Positions 15,114 through 24,470 are shown, numbered from the stretch's first letter. The stretch is 64,000 nucleotides of DNA from Synechococcus sp. JA-2-3B'a(2-13) (GCF_000013225.1 NC_007776.1:2734501-2798500), one strand, 5' to 3'. Program-made: numbers and translations. The notes: generated by a model not told the origin, from the letters alone.

Positions 15114-15746
15114 CTAGGGAGCGGACATTTGCACAGTGTTGCCCTGCAGCGACCAGAGACGCTCGTTGGGCAAGACAGGGCGGGTTATCGCCTGCCGTTC
15201 CAGCTCATTCAAAGCAACGCGACGGCTATGTGCAGAGCGATTGGAAGCAGCGCTGGCTTGCAGGCGTTTGCGGAACAGACGCAACTGCTGCTGCTCTGCT
15301 TCGGGAGAAACATGCTGGGCAAAGAGGGGATGCAAGATTTTCTCCTCCTGATCAAACTGAGCCCGCAATTGCCGATAGAAGTGAAGGGCAGCAGAAGGAT
15401 CCACCTGCTGCGGGGTGCGCTCTGATTGGTGCAAAAAGCGCGTCAGCTCTGGAATCTGATCCCGCAGATGTTGCTCCAGCCGCTCAATTTGGTCGCTAAG
15501 GTGGGGATCCCCCTGGAGAGCCGACCTGAGCAGGGGGTAGAGAACATGGCGCTCCAGTTGAATGTGGCGGGAGAGGCGCTGTCGCAACCTTTGTACACAG
15601 AGGCGTCGCTGCTCCAGATCCAACTCCGGCGCTCGAGACAGGCGAGTCAAAAACTGCAGGATGACGCGGTGCTGTTCAGCACAGAGGGCGATCAGCGTAC
15701 CGGCAGAGGTTGCTCGCGTCAGCGGGAGGGACTCCTCAGAAGACAT
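15114..15746 (-). CDS. Hemerythrin-like HHE-domain protein
   Basis: The 210-residue protein shows the hemerythrin (HHE) pattern of a four-helix diiron-binding bundle: His in CAEQHRVILQFL, HIQLERHVLYPLL with two His and a Glu, an H-x-x-R-containing helix, and DQEEKILHPLF with Glu and His. Such proteins bind oxygen or nitric oxide or sense iron/redox; which applies here is unknown. A basic, Gln-rich tail of about 55 residues follows. It is leftward and separated from the AtzG-like gene by about 70 bp. Confidence 0.75.
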   Translation of the reverse strand: MSSEESLPLTRATSAGTLIALCAEQHRVILQFLTRLSRAPELDLEQRRLCVQRLRQRLSRHIQLERHVLYPLLRSALQGDPHLSDQIERLEQHLRDQIPELTRFLHQSERTPQQVDPSAALHFYRQLRAQFDQEEKILHPLFAQHVSPEAEQQQLRLFRKRLQASAASNRSAHSRRVALNELERQAITRPVLPNERLWSLQGNTVQMSAP

Positions 15747-15904
15747 GGCAGTTGACAGCAGAGAAGTTTCATCTCAGCTTAACTTTGTCAAGAAATGATG
15801 GCCTGCGTAAGGGTACGGGAATAGCGCAGGTGTCTTGGATACACTCGGGCAGCAATCCTGGGAAAAGTTGTCCAGATCTGAACTCCGGCAACGCCACTCT
15901 CTAG

Positions 15905-16713
15905 GTCGTGTTGATCTTATGTTAGGATAGAGAGAATAGTTTATAGAGGAAAGAGGATGAAGTTGGTTTTTTTAGATGAAAACAAATGGCAGAAGATATT
16001 GGCTTTTTTACAGACAGAAGAGAGAGTTAACATTGGGAAAGAAGCAAACTGCAAACAGTTTATTGAAGCAGTTCTTTGGATAGCCCGTTCCGGTGCTCCT
16101 TGGCGCTACCTCCCAGAAGGATATGGCAAATGGTACACCATCTATCAAAGATTCCACCGGTGGAGTCGTTTTGGAGTGTGGGAACGGATGTTCAAGTATT
16201 TTATTGACGACCCTGATTTAGAGCATCTCATTATTGATTCAACCATGGTTCGAGCGCACTCCTGTGCTGCCGGAAAAAAGGGGAGCAAGCTTTGGGGAGA
16301 AGCCGAGGGGGATACAGCACCAAGATTCATGTGAGTGTAGATGGGTTGGGAAATCCGCTGGAATTGAGAATAACTGGCGGAGAAAAGAGCGATATTACTC
16401 AAGGGGAAGAATTGATAGAGGGCTGGCAGAGAAAGGATACCAAAGTAATTGGGGATAAAGGATATGATGCGGATAAGTTGATTGAGAAGATAGGGGAAGC
16501 TCAAGCGGTTATTCCGCCTAAAAGGAATAGAAAGACGCAGCGGCATTATGACAAGCATCTGTATAAAGAGAGGCATTTAATCGAATGCTTTTTTCATAAG
16601 TTAAAGCAGTACCGGCATCTATTTTCTCGTTTTGACAAATTGGCCAGGAACTTCTTGAGTTTTCTCTATCTCGTCAGTGCTCTCTTTTGGCTCAAATGAA
16701 AGATCAACACAAC
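15905..16713 (+). mobile_element. IS5-family (IS427-like) insertion sequence
   Basis: The terminal inverted repeats are GTCGTGTTGATC (15905-15916) and GATCAACACAAC (16702-16713), matching at 11 of 12 positions. They are flanked by CTAG on both sides (15901-15904, 16714-16717), a plausible 4-bp target duplication of the kind IS5 elements use. The transposase is encoded in two frames joined by a slippery heptamer. There is no GGATCC inside and base composition is AT-richer than the flanks. The element looks complete and potentially active. Confidence 0.85.
15957..16699 (+). CDS. IS5-family transposase made by -1 frameshifting
   Basis: Frame one (15957-16334) and frame two (16292-16699) overlap. 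At 16274-16280 the heptamer A-AAA-AAG lies in the phase needed for tandem slippage; after a -1 shift the protein reads GKKGEQALGRSRGGYSTKIH, which restores the canonical IS5 sequence. The fused product is about 247 residues. The DDE triad is Asp in IIDSTMVRAH, Asp in IGDKGYDAD and Glu in ECFFHKLKQYRHL. Thus the split frame is probably programmed and not a mutation. Confidence 0.85.
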
Positions 16714-17580
16714 CTAGGCTTGCACAGGCCAGCGGCGTTTCCAAGCAGAAGTGGGCTCCAAAGGGGATCCCTGCTGTTCCCGTTGGCGTTGCAGACGGAT
16801 TTGCGCTCTATCTCCTTTCAAGGTGGGATCCCGGTAGGGCACGGCAGCGCGAGTTTTCAGGTGCTCCCACTCCATGGGGGAAAGAGGCGGCAGGTGGTCA
16901 GGTTGGGGCGAGGCCACTGTCCCCGGCCAAGGACGACCTACCGGGGGGGTAGAGCCGATGAAAAGCCCTGCTTCCAACAGAGCCGCTCGCACCGCCGCTG
17001 CACAGGAATAGGTGGCCAAAATGCCGGTTGGTCGCATCCGTTCAGCCACGGCCCGCAGGAAATCCACCGTCCACAGCTCTGGGCAAACCGAAGGGGAGAA
17101 GGGATCCAAAAACACCGCATCTGCCCATCCCAACGGCACCTGCATTAGAGTTTGGCGGGCATCGCCCCACAGCAGCGTTCCGCGCCAGCGCTCCGATTGC
17201 CAGGATCCCTGTTCAATCCAGTGTTGCCATTCTTGCCCAAAGCTCCAGTCGGATCCCACCCCCGCCTGCCAAGCCTGGCGAGGCACTTCCGGGGATCGCT
17301 CTAGGCCGATTACTTCTACAGAACAGTGGGGCCGGATTTGCCAAATGGTTTCTAGGGCAAGGCCGGAGTTGTAGCCCAAGCCAAAGCAAATATCCAAAAG
17401 GCAAATGGGCTGGGCGGGATCCCGCTCCAAAGGCAGCCGATCCAGCCGGCAAGGGCGGACAAACTTCTCCAAAGCCTCCTGGGCGGCACCACTGACGTTG
17501 TGAAAAGCCTGTCCAAACTCTTCCGAGAAAAAGGTCAGGGATCCATCCCCTGTGGTCAGCACCTGCCACCGAGTCTCCAT
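16714..17580 (-). CDS. MnmC-like SAM-dependent methyltransferase
   Basis: The 288-residue product has LLDICFGLGYNS (SAM-binding motif I) and DAVFLDPFSPSVCPELW, the DPFSP motif of the Methyltransf_30 family represented by the N-terminal domain of MnmC, which methylates the aminomethyl group of wobble uridine in tRNA. The FAD-dependent C-terminal domain of bifunctional MnmC is absent, as in other cyanobacterial stand-alone forms. Its TAG stop coincides with the CTAG target site of the IS5-type element; because the duplicated target is the same sequence, the protein end was not altered by insertion. tRNA substrate is inferred. Confidence 0.75.
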   Translation of the reverse strand: METRWQVLTTGDGSLTFFSEEFGQAFHNVSGAAQEALEKFVRPCRLDRLPLERDPAQPICLLDICFGLGYNSGLALETIWQIRPHCSVEVIGLERSPEVPRQAWQAGVGSDWSFGQEWQHWIEQGSWQSERWRGTLLWGDARQTLMQVPLGWADAVFLDPFSPSVCPELWTVDFLRAVAERMRPTGILATYSCAAAVRAALLEAGLFIGSTPPVGRPWPGTVASPQPDHLPPLSPMEWEHLKTRAAVPYRDPTLKGDRAQIRLQRQREQQGSPLEPTSAWKRRWPVQA

Positions 17581-17704
17581 TGCCTGCTGTTGTCTCTATT
17601 TTCAGTTGGGCGATTCTTTGATAGCTTGAGAACGTTGAGATGTGTTTCGCAGCTCACCGGCAGGGCTCTCAACATCCCTGAGTAGGGAGGATATTTCAAC
17701 AGCT

Positions 17705-18649
17705 ATGTCTCTACTGGATTGGTTTGCGGAGCGGCGCAGACAAACCTCTCTGAACCTGACAGGTAGCAGCCCCTTCGACAAAGAGCGTCAGGTGAGAGAA
17801 ATTGCCGATGGCCTCTGGCAAAAGTGTCCTGCCTGTGACACCCTGACCTACACAAAGGATCTGCAGCAAAACTGGCAAGTTTGCCCCAGCTGTGGGCATC
17901 ACCACCGCATTACAGCCCCAGAGCGTCTGGAACAGCTTTTGGATCCCGGATCCTGGCAGCCCCTGGACGAACACCTGGCTCCCACGGATCCCCTGCACTT
18001 TTTCGACCAAAAGCCCTACTCCGAGCGCTTGGCCACCTACCAGGAGCGCACCCAGCTCAAGGATGCCGTCCTGACAGGGCTGGGAAGCCTGGAAGGGATC
18101 CCGGTGGCGATTGGAGTGATGGACTTTCGCTTCATGGGCGGCAGCATGGGCTCGGTGGTAGGCGAGAAGATCGCCCGCCTCACGGAACGGGCCACCTGCG
18201 ATCACCTGCCCTTGATCCTCTTTTCGGCTTCGGGGGGAGCCCGCATGCAGGAAGGGATCCTCAGCCTGATGCAGATGGCCAAAACCTCAGCCGCCCTACA
18301 AAGGCACCGCGACGCCAGACAATTGTTCATCTCCGTGCTCACCCATCCCACCTATGGCGGGGTAACTGCCAGCTTTGCCATGCTGGGAGATTTGATCCTG
18401 GCCGAGCCAGGCGTGCAGGTGGGGTTTGCCGGGCCGAATGTAATCGAGCAAACCATTGGCAAGGGCAAGCTTCCCGAAGGCTTCCAAACCGCCGAATATT
18501 TGCTGGCCCAAGGGCTCATCGACGCGATTGTGCCCCGCACCGAGTTGCGCAAGCGCCTGGCCCAGTTGCTCTCCATGCACCGTCCCCGTTTGCACATGTC
18601 CCTTCCCTCCATAGACTCGGAGGCTTTAACCCTGCAGCCCATGCTGTAG
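17705..18649 (+). CDS. accD: Acetyl-CoA carboxylase carboxyltransferase subunit beta
   Basis: The ATG at 17705 gives a 314-residue protein starting [15 protein letters not shown], typical of AccD; a longer open frame to 17642 is not needed. The zinc ribbon is Cys41, Cys44, Cys60 and Cys63. The carboxyltransferase core includes [17 protein letters not shown] and [11 protein letters not shown], which bind the carboxybiotin/acetyl-CoA. AccD pairs with AccA to make malonyl-CoA for fatty-acid synthesis in the cytoplasm. It is monocistronic in appearance and faces the MnmC-like gene head to head. Confidence 0.97.
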   Translation: MSLLDWFAERRRQTSLNLTGSSPFDKERQVREIADGLWQKCPACDTLTYTKDLQQNWQVCPSCGHHHRITAPERLEQLLDPGSWQPLDEHLAPTDPLHFFDQKPYSERLATYQERTQLKDAVLTGLGSLEGIPVAIGVMDFRFMGGSMGSVVGEKIARLTERATCDHLPLILFSASGGARMQEGILSLMQMAKTSAALQRHRDARQLFISVLTHPTYGGVTASFAMLGDLILAEPGVQVGFAGPNVIEQTIGKGKLPEGFQTAEYLLAQGLIDAIVPRTELRKRLAQLLSMHRPRLHMSLPSIDSEALTLQPML

Positions 18650-18888
18650 GTAGATCTGGCTGGAACCTGAGATGGGTGGCCGAGGCCGGATCCCTTCCCT
18701 GCGGGGGATGGAGTTCCTGCTAAGCTCTGGGGCGGCTCTTACTTCATGGGTTTACACGGCTTCCCTCTGGCTTGTTGGGAGAGGAGCTGGGGGCGAGAGG
18801 GCAGATGTTTTTGGAGGGAGCCGCGCTGTCCCTGGGGATCTTCACAAGATTTCCTGGTGGGCGGTAGCGGATGGTGTTAAGGTGGGGC

Positions 18889-19284
18889 ATGAGGTCTTCA
18901 CTGGAAACGATGGATTTCAAGCTGCGCATCCGTACTGCTGAGACTCCGCAAGGGCAAAAACTGGCAATTGTGCCCCTGGAAGGTCGTTTTGACGCCAAGG
19001 CCGCCTCAGAAGTTCGGCAATTGCTCCAGCAGGTTTTAGATTTCGGTTACACCAATATGTTGATCGATATGTCGTCGGTCACTTTTATGGACAGCTCTGG
19101 GCTGGGGGTGTTGATCTCTGCTTTGCGCAAGTGCCGTGCTGCTGGGGGCAACCTCAGCCTCTGTTGCGTGCCGGAAAATGTGGCCCTCGTCCTCAACCTC
19201 ACCTCTATGGAAAAGGTATTGACCTGCTTTAGCGACCTGGAGACCGGCATTGCCAACTTTTCCAGCGCTCCCACTGCTCGTTAG
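18889..19284 (+). CDS. STAS-domain anti-sigma-factor antagonist-like protein
   Basis: A single STAS domain of about 120 residues covers the protein: LAIVPLEGRFDAKAASEVR, then MLIDMSSVTFMDSSGLGVLI with the phosphorylatable Ser in the DSSGLG motif. Such proteins are switched by a serine kinase and phosphatase and bind anti-sigma factors or other partners. I use the ATG at 18889 because AAGG lies about seven bases upstream; ATG at 18910 (MDFKLRI) is possible. No kinase or PP2C gene is adjacent in this window, so its partner is unknown. Confidence 0.85.
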   Translation: MRSSLETMDFKLRIRTAETPQGQKLAIVPLEGRFDAKAASEVRQLLQQVLDFGYTNMLIDMSSVTFMDSSGLGVLISALRKCRAAGGNLSLCCVPENVALVLNLTSMEKVLTCFSDLETGIANFSSAPTAR

Positions 19285-19385
19285 GCCGACATTAGGCCTT
19301 ACTTTTGGGGATCCCCCGATGCTCTTTTCAGCCCATCAGCGAATTCTGGTGATCCCTCTAGCAATTTTCTCAACAATCTTCAGCC

Positions 19386-20090
19386 ATGCCCCAGACCGGC
19401 CTCGATACCTTTCAGCTTCTCTACCAGCACCACCGTGGCCCCAGCTTCTGCGAGCGCATGCTGGCAACAGCTCCTGGGCGCTTTAACGAGGCGTTTTGGC
19501 AGTTCTGGCAGATGCACATCGAGCCCTGTCTGCCTCCTGCACCGCGCTTGTTGGATCTGGGAACCGGGCCGGGGTTTGCTCTGGGTCAGTGGGCGCAACG
19601 CTATCCCGGAGGACACTTCATCGGGGTGGATGTGATGCCCTACATGTTGGAGCGAGCGGCGGCAGATTTGAAGGGGATCCCTGGAATCCAGCTGCTGCAG
19701 GCCGACCTGCACGACCCTCACTTGCCGCTTGCGGCCAACAGCATCGATGCAGCTCAGGCAGTGGTGGTGTTGCACGAGATGGTGCAGCCCTTGCGCTTGT
19801 TGCAGGAGGTGTTGCGTCTGCTCAAGCCGGGGGGGCGATTTTTGCTGGTGGATTGGGTGCGCGCCCCGCTCAGCCTCTACTTCGATGCCGATACAGAGGC
19901 CCAACTCTTCCAGTCGGACACGCCTTTGGAAACGCTGCTGGATCAGTTTACCCACTTCTACGAGCACAATCGCTTCAGCGCCGAAGACCTGGCGTGGTTG
20001 TTGGAGAGGGTGGGTTTTGCGGTGGTGGCTCAGCAGCTCTACAACCAAAATCGCTTTGTGCGACTTGCAGCCGAAAAGCCTATCTCCTGA
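19386..20090 (+). CDS. Class I SAM-dependent methyltransferase
   Basis: The 234-residue protein has motif I LLDLGTGPGFALGQWA, motif II GVDVMPYMLERA, motif III IQLLQADLHDPHLPL and the post-motif LLKPGGRFLLVDWV, all typical of Methyltransf_11-type enzymes. The substrate cannot be told from sequence; small molecules such as quinone or lipid intermediates are possible. It follows the STAS gene at about 100 bp and converges with the channel gene. Confidence 0.85.
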   Translation: MPQTGLDTFQLLYQHHRGPSFCERMLATAPGRFNEAFWQFWQMHIEPCLPPAPRLLDLGTGPGFALGQWAQRYPGGHFIGVDVMPYMLERAAADLKGIPGIQLLQADLHDPHLPLAANSIDAAQAVVVLHEMVQPLRLLQEVLRLLKPGGRFLLVDWVRAPLSLYFDADTEAQLFQSDTPLETLLDQFTHFYEHNRFSAEDLAWLLERVGFAVVAQQLYNQNRFVRLAAEKPIS

Positions 20091-20165
20091 ATGTCCAACT
20101 GCCCATAACGAGATGTTTTGGACTACGGAGTGCAGAATAGACCAATAAACAGAACAGTGTCCAAA

Positions 20166-22382
20166 TCAATTCAGATTACTCTCGCTGTTTTCGTTCATGG
20201 CTGCAGGGATCCAATGGGCAGGCTGCGCCTGGGCAAACACCTGCACTTCAGTGCTCATTTTGCGCAGTTGGCGGGCCAACTTGATCGCCTTGTCACGGGG
20301 AAGGGGCGGGCTCACCACCGCCGGCAGACAGCCCAATAGGGGTTTCAGGGCCGTCTTGGGCAGGCGTGCGTAGAACGATAAAGCCGAGAGGATCTCATCT
20401 TCAAAATAGGGGTTGCGATACTCTAGGAGGCGCACCTGATACAGCTCTGGGGGAAGAGGCCGTCCTTGGGTTAAGCGAATCAGGGATCCCACCGTTCCCA
20501 TCACATAGAGTTGATCGCCTTCTTTCAACAGGGTCTTGCCCTCTTTTTGCCAGATCTTGGGAAAAACACAGGGTTTCCCCGGTCGGGAGCGATGCAGCAA
20601 GATCACCAGGTCATAGTCCTGGGCCAGTTGGCGCAAGGATAGCCCCAGGTAGTGGCAATCGGCCGAGACCTCCAGCAGCGTCACCAGCAGAGTTTCCCCC
20701 TGCCAAGCCAGGGTGCCGTAGACGGATCCCACCAGTGCTGCGGTGGCAAAAGCCCGTGCCCCCAGCCCGGTAGCGCTGTAGCTGATCCCCAGGGTCTGCA
20801 TGTGGCGCTGCATGCGAGCCGCCAATTCGGGATCGGTAACCCGCAAAATGGTGCGGATCCCCGGCTGCAGGCTGTGGGCCGTCAGGGCCGTCTCCAGGTT
20901 GGTGAGATCGTCAGGGGTGGTGCAGATCAGGCAGCGGCTGCCTTGAATGCGAGCCTGCTGCAGCGTGCTTGCCAGGGCATAATCCCCACGAACCACCACC
21001 GCTCCCTCCCGTTCCGCTGCCTCCAAGAGAGGGTTCTCGCTATTGGGATCCACCACCACCACCTCGTAGCCCATCTGCCGCAACAACTGCAGCACCAAAT
21101 AGCTCAGCCGCCCCAACCCTGCGATCACCACATGATCCTCTTTGGGCATACGGGCAGCCCGACCCAAGCCAAAGCGACTGCTCACCAATTTGTCGGTCAC
21201 CAAGCCGTAAATCAACCCCACCAGGGCAGCCCCCACCAAGGTCATCATCACCGCCAGCACCTTCACCCCCAGCGGTGTTTCCGGCTGTTGAAAAGCCTCA
21301 ATATCCCCGTAGCCCCCTGTCAGCACCACGATCGTCAGCAAAAGCCCATCGATGAGGGGTTTGCCGATCATCCTGAAGTTGATCACCCCCAGCACCAGCA
21401 TGGCCCCCAAGGTGAAGGTGAGGGTGCGCACGATGGGCTTGACCTGTAGGAGTCCCTGCACTCCTCTGCGCAGCCAAGACCCAAGGGATCCCCGCCCCAA
21501 CGACCTGCCTTGCCGTTGTTGTCGCTTGTCCTGCATCTGGCCGCTGGCCCAGCGCTGTGCCCGTGAGGAGCCCCGTCGCCCGTTGCGTTCCAACAGTTGC
21601 AGGTAGGCTCTGGGATCGCAAATGACCAAAACGCGATCCCCCTCCAGCAGCTCTGCCTCGTGGTCAAAGTCGTCGAAAACTCGCTGTTTGGAAAAGTCAG
21701 AAAGCCCATCCACCGGGTAATGAAACAGCACCCGCGCCCCAAAAGTTTCCTCCAGCTCCGAGAGGGGCATATGCAGCAGGCGGGAGTTGTATCCGATGGT
21801 CAGCTCTACCACGTTCCAGAGGGTGGTCTCTCGGTCTGAGACAAAGTAAGCCGGATCTGCCAGCTCTGGCGGAAGCGTGGCCGGCTGGGCTTCCAGCTGG
21901 GGCAGCTCAAAGTAGCCAACAAATTCGTCGGAAACGGCCTTAAGGGCAAAAGCCGGGGCAGCCAAAGCCGCCACCGATAGGGAAAAATGCTGCGGCAAAG
22001 CCGAGTCGAGATAGCGGGCAAGGCTGTGGTTGAACAGACGGGAGACGACACGCACCTGTGGATTGAGATCTCGAATCAGCAAAGCCAGCTCAAAGTTGGC
22101 TTGGTCATCGTCCTCCAGCAGCAGCGCCACCTTGACCCGCTCGATCCCAGCCCGCTGCAACACCCCCGGCTGGCGGGGATCCGCCTGTAGGTATTGCCAC
22201 TGCTCTTCCAAATGAGGGGGCAGATCGGGAGCAACTACTACAGCGCGATGTCCAAAAGCTTCTAGGGCTTGGAGAGTGAGCTCCACCAAATCGTTGTAGC
22301 CGCAGACCAGGATAGAGACACCTGGATCCCTGCTATTCTCTTGCACCTGTGCATGAGGCGATCTCGAAAGGGAGCTCACCAT
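20166..22382 (-). CDS. Potassium-channel-like protein with two RCK/TrkA-N modules
   Basis: The 738-residue protein begins with a TrkA-N/RCK-like Rossmann domain (VSILVCGYNDLVELTLQALE), followed near residue 330 by two transmembrane segments around a pore sequence TGGYGD, which resembles the K+ selectivity filter TVGYGD. A second Rossmann domain follows (HVVIAGLGRLSYLVLQLLRQ), with TrkA-C-like segments at the C-terminus. An N-terminal nucleotide-binding domain before the pore is unusual compared with MthK-type channels (pore first) and recalls the CASTOR/POLLUX-type architecture, although those have the pore before the RCK domains. Ligand and ion specificity are inference. Confidence 0.75.
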   Translation of the reverse strand: MVSSLSRSPHAQVQENSRDPGVSILVCGYNDLVELTLQALEAFGHRAVVVAPDLPPHLEEQWQYLQADPRQPGVLQRAGIERVKVALLLEDDDQANFELALLIRDLNPQVRVVSRLFNHSLARYLDSALPQHFSLSVAALAAPAFALKAVSDEFVGYFELPQLEAQPATLPPELADPAYFVSDRETTLWNVVELTIGYNSRLLHMPLSELEETFGARVLFHYPVDGLSDFSKQRVFDDFDHEAELLEGDRVLVICDPRAYLQLLERNGRRGSSRAQRWASGQMQDKRQQRQGRSLGRGSLGSWLRRGVQGLLQVKPIVRTLTFTLGAMLVLGVINFRMIGKPLIDGLLLTIVVLTGGYGDIEAFQQPETPLGVKVLAVMMTLVGAALVGLIYGLVTDKLVSSRFGLGRAARMPKEDHVVIAGLGRLSYLVLQLLRQMGYEVVVVDPNSENPLLEAAEREGAVVVRGDYALASTLQQARIQGSRCLICTTPDDLTNLETALTAHSLQPGIRTILRVTDPELAARMQRHMQTLGISYSATGLGARAFATAALVGSVYGTLAWQGETLLVTLLEVSADCHYLGLSLRQLAQDYDLVILLHRSRPGKPCVFPKIWQKEGKTLLKEGDQLYVMGTVGSLIRLTQGRPLPPELYQVRLLEYRNPYFEDEILSALSFYARLPKTALKPLLGCLPAVVSPPLPRDKAIKLARQLRKMSTEVQVFAQAQPAHWIPAAMNENSESNLN

Positions 22383-22803
22383 AGCTCTGTCATCTACCCT
22401 GCTCCCTTTATACCCGAAGCCTCTTCAGCTTTCGCGAGTGCTGTCAATACCGCTGACCGCAAAGCCCTGGGTAGAGACCCGTTGCTCAACAAGACCGGCT
22501 GCGTTGCTGGCCATCTCAGGCGCTGTCGAGGACAAGGGGAAGCCACCCAGTTTCATCCCAAAGGGTGAGAAGTGAGAACAACTCCCAAGAGCTTGACCTG
22601 GTACTTGAGATCTCCTATCATTGCCTCAAGGCAAAGTTCTTGAATAAAAGTCTCAATAAGGTTGGCCCAAGATAAGAGCCAACAGAGTGAGGCTTGCGGG
22701 GACTGTCTTTGTCCTTTGGGCTTGGCTTTCCGGTGCTTTCTCAGAGAGAGCCTGGCCGGTGGAGCTGTGTCTCTTGAGATGTTTTTGAACTTAGGAGTTG
22801 GGT
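22383..22803. other. Intergenic region upstream of futA
   Basis: About 420 bp separate the divergent channel gene and futA. GGATCC is missing. A small hairpin TTGCC-TCAA-GGCAA lies at about 22621-22634. Promoters for both genes must be here. I found no clear Fur-box palindrome; a short open frame in this region has no coding-like features. Confidence 0.4.
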
Positions 22804-23850
22804 ATGCGCTTATCGCGACGGCAATTTGTCAGTGGAGCCACGCTGGGTTCTGCGGCTCTGGCAGCAGGGTCTCTTCTGCGTCCGGCCCATGGCGCCAATC
22901 GGGAAGTGAACCTCTACACCTCGCGACACTACAGCACAGACGAGAAATTGTACGAACTTTTCCAGCAGAAAACGGGCATTACCGTGAATTGGGTGCAGGG
23001 CAAAGCCGATGAGATCATCGAGCGCATCCGCAGCGAGGGATCCAACAGCCCCGCCGACATCTTCATGACGGTGGATGTTGCCCGGTTGTGGCGGGCTCAG
23101 AACGAGGGCTGGTTTCAACCCATCCAGTCGGAGACGCTCTCCAAAAATATTCCCGAGTCTCTGCGGGATCCAGAGGGGTACTGGTTTGGCCTCACCAAGC
23201 GGGCGCGGGTGATCATGTACAACAAAGACAAGGTGGATCCCAAGGAGTTGTCCACCTATGAGGACTTGGCAAACCCCAAATGGCGGGGCAAGGTGCTCAC
23301 CCGCTCCTCCAGCAACGTTTACAGCCAATCCTTGACGGCTTCGATCATCTTGGCCCACGGGATCCCGGAAACGGAGCAATGGGCCCGAGGCTTGGTGGCC
23401 AACTTTGCCCGTCCGCCGGAAGGGGGAGACATAGATCAGATCAAGGCCGTGGCCGCCGGGGTGGGAGACGTGGCTTTGGCCAACACCTACTATTTGCCGC
23501 GTTTGATCAAATCCGACAATCCAGAAGAGCGCGCCGTAGCCGAGAAAATCGGCGTCTTCTTCCCCAACCAGCAGGATCGTGGCACCCACGTCAACATCAG
23601 CGGGGCCGGCATTCTGAAAACAGCTCCCAACAAAGAAGCGGCCATCCAATTTTTGGAGTTTCTCTCCGGGCCAGAGGCGCAGGCCATTTTTGCCCAGAGC
23701 AACAATGAGTACCCGGTACTGCCTGGGGCTGAGATCGACTCGTTGGTGGCCAGCTTTGGCACCTTTAAGGAAGATACGATCAACGCTGCCAGCATTGGCC
23801 GCGTCACCCCTGATGCCCTAAAGGTAATGGATCGGGCCGGTTGGAAGTAG
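22804..23850 (+). CDS. futA: Iron(III) ABC-transporter substrate-binding protein (FutA-like)
   Basis: The product begins MRLSRRQFVSGATLGSAAL, a twin-arginine signal (RRQF), so folded export to the periplasm is likely. The mature part follows the FutA/IdiA family: VNLYTSRHYSTDEKLYELF, with a Tyr of the iron site, and GDVALANTYYLPRLI, with paired Tyr ligands. AGGAG is seven bases before the ATG at 22804, so the longer frame from 22798 (TTG) is rejected. FutA binds Fe(III) and delivers it to FutB/FutC. The permease gene lies downstream; the ATPase gene is not in this window. Confidence 0.92.
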   Translation: MRLSRRQFVSGATLGSAALAAGSLLRPAHGANREVNLYTSRHYSTDEKLYELFQQKTGITVNWVQGKADEIIERIRSEGSNSPADIFMTVDVARLWRAQNEGWFQPIQSETLSKNIPESLRDPEGYWFGLTKRARVIMYNKDKVDPKELSTYEDLANPKWRGKVLTRSSSNVYSQSLTASIILAHGIPETEQWARGLVANFARPPEGGDIDQIKAVAAGVGDVALANTYYLPRLIKSDNPEERAVAEKIGVFFPNQQDRGTHVNISGAGILKTAPNKEAAIQFLEFLSGPEAQAIFAQSNNEYPVLPGAEIDSLVASFGTFKEDTINAASIGRVTPDALKVMDRAGWK

Positions 23851-24023
23851 ATCAGGCCTCCAGGACAGGCCCTGAGTGCAGCCTTTCATTGCTTGACGCC
23901 GTGAACGTTAAGCAGCTTGACGGTTCTTGGCCAAGCGTCGATACTCTAGGACGGCGTTGCTTCCGTTCGAGGCCGCTCAGGCGTCCTGTCTTTCTTTTTC
24001 AAAAGCTTCTGGAGGTTTGCCAA

Positions 24024-24389
24024 ATGAAACAACTGCGAACAGCAGGCTTGTTCTTGCTCCTGCTTTCTTTAGCTTCTTTCTACACCAATAGCCCGGCAAA
24101 GGCAATTGAAAACCTTCCCGAAAAGGCTCCTGTTCCAAAGCGGGATCTGCTTTTGAACACAGAAAACAAAGAAGAAGTATTTGACATTATGTCGATCCCC
24201 AATTATCCCCACGACAAGCCCGAGGGGTTGGCCATTCTCAACTCAACTACCCTAGCGATAGTTAACGACGACGACTTTGGCATCGTCTCGGAAAAGGGCG
24301 CGGTTCAAGAAAAAACTATGCCTTACCTTGGTAACAAGCAAGACGAGAACATCGTTTATTTCGTTAAGCTGCCCAAGAGCTTGTTTTGA
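24024..24389 (+). pseudogene. Truncated phytase-like esterase remnant with intact signal peptide
   Basis: GGAGG eight bases upstream supports the ATG at 24024. The 121-residue frame has a signal peptide (MKQLRTAGLFLLLLSLASF) but then only about 90 residues. The later part, PHDKPEGLAILNSTTLAIVN, DDDFGI and VYFVKLPKSLF, resembles the C-terminal end of the esterase-like phytase domain family, whose full members exceed 350 residues. The middle is missing, so this looks like an internal deletion that joined signal and C-terminus. It may still be secreted as a short protein. It sits between futA and futB. Confidence 0.5.
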
Positions 24390-24403
24390 GAGAAAACTTG
24401 GTT

Positions 24404-24430
24404 GGGGATCCCTGGAGGATCCCCTTTTCT
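24404..24430 (+). terminator. Rho-independent-type terminator built from two GGATCC palindromes
   Basis: GGGGATCC (24404-24411), a 5-base loop, GGATCCCC (24417-24424) and TTTTCTT form an eight-pair stem followed by U-rich RNA. It lies after the remnant gene and before futB, so it may separate or attenuate transcription between futA and futB. Termination has not been tested. Confidence 0.6.
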
Positions 24431-24470
24431 TCCCCAGGAGTTGCTCAAGAGGTAGCTCCCGCCTGTTGAG

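Noticed and set aside
15957-16699. IS5-type transposase as a frameshift pseudogene
   Set aside because: The overlap contains an in-phase A-AAA-AAG slippery site and both frames are intact, so programmed frameshifting is the better reading.
22383-22803. Fur box upstream of futA
   Set aside because: No palindrome of the GATAATGATAATCATTATC type could be found.
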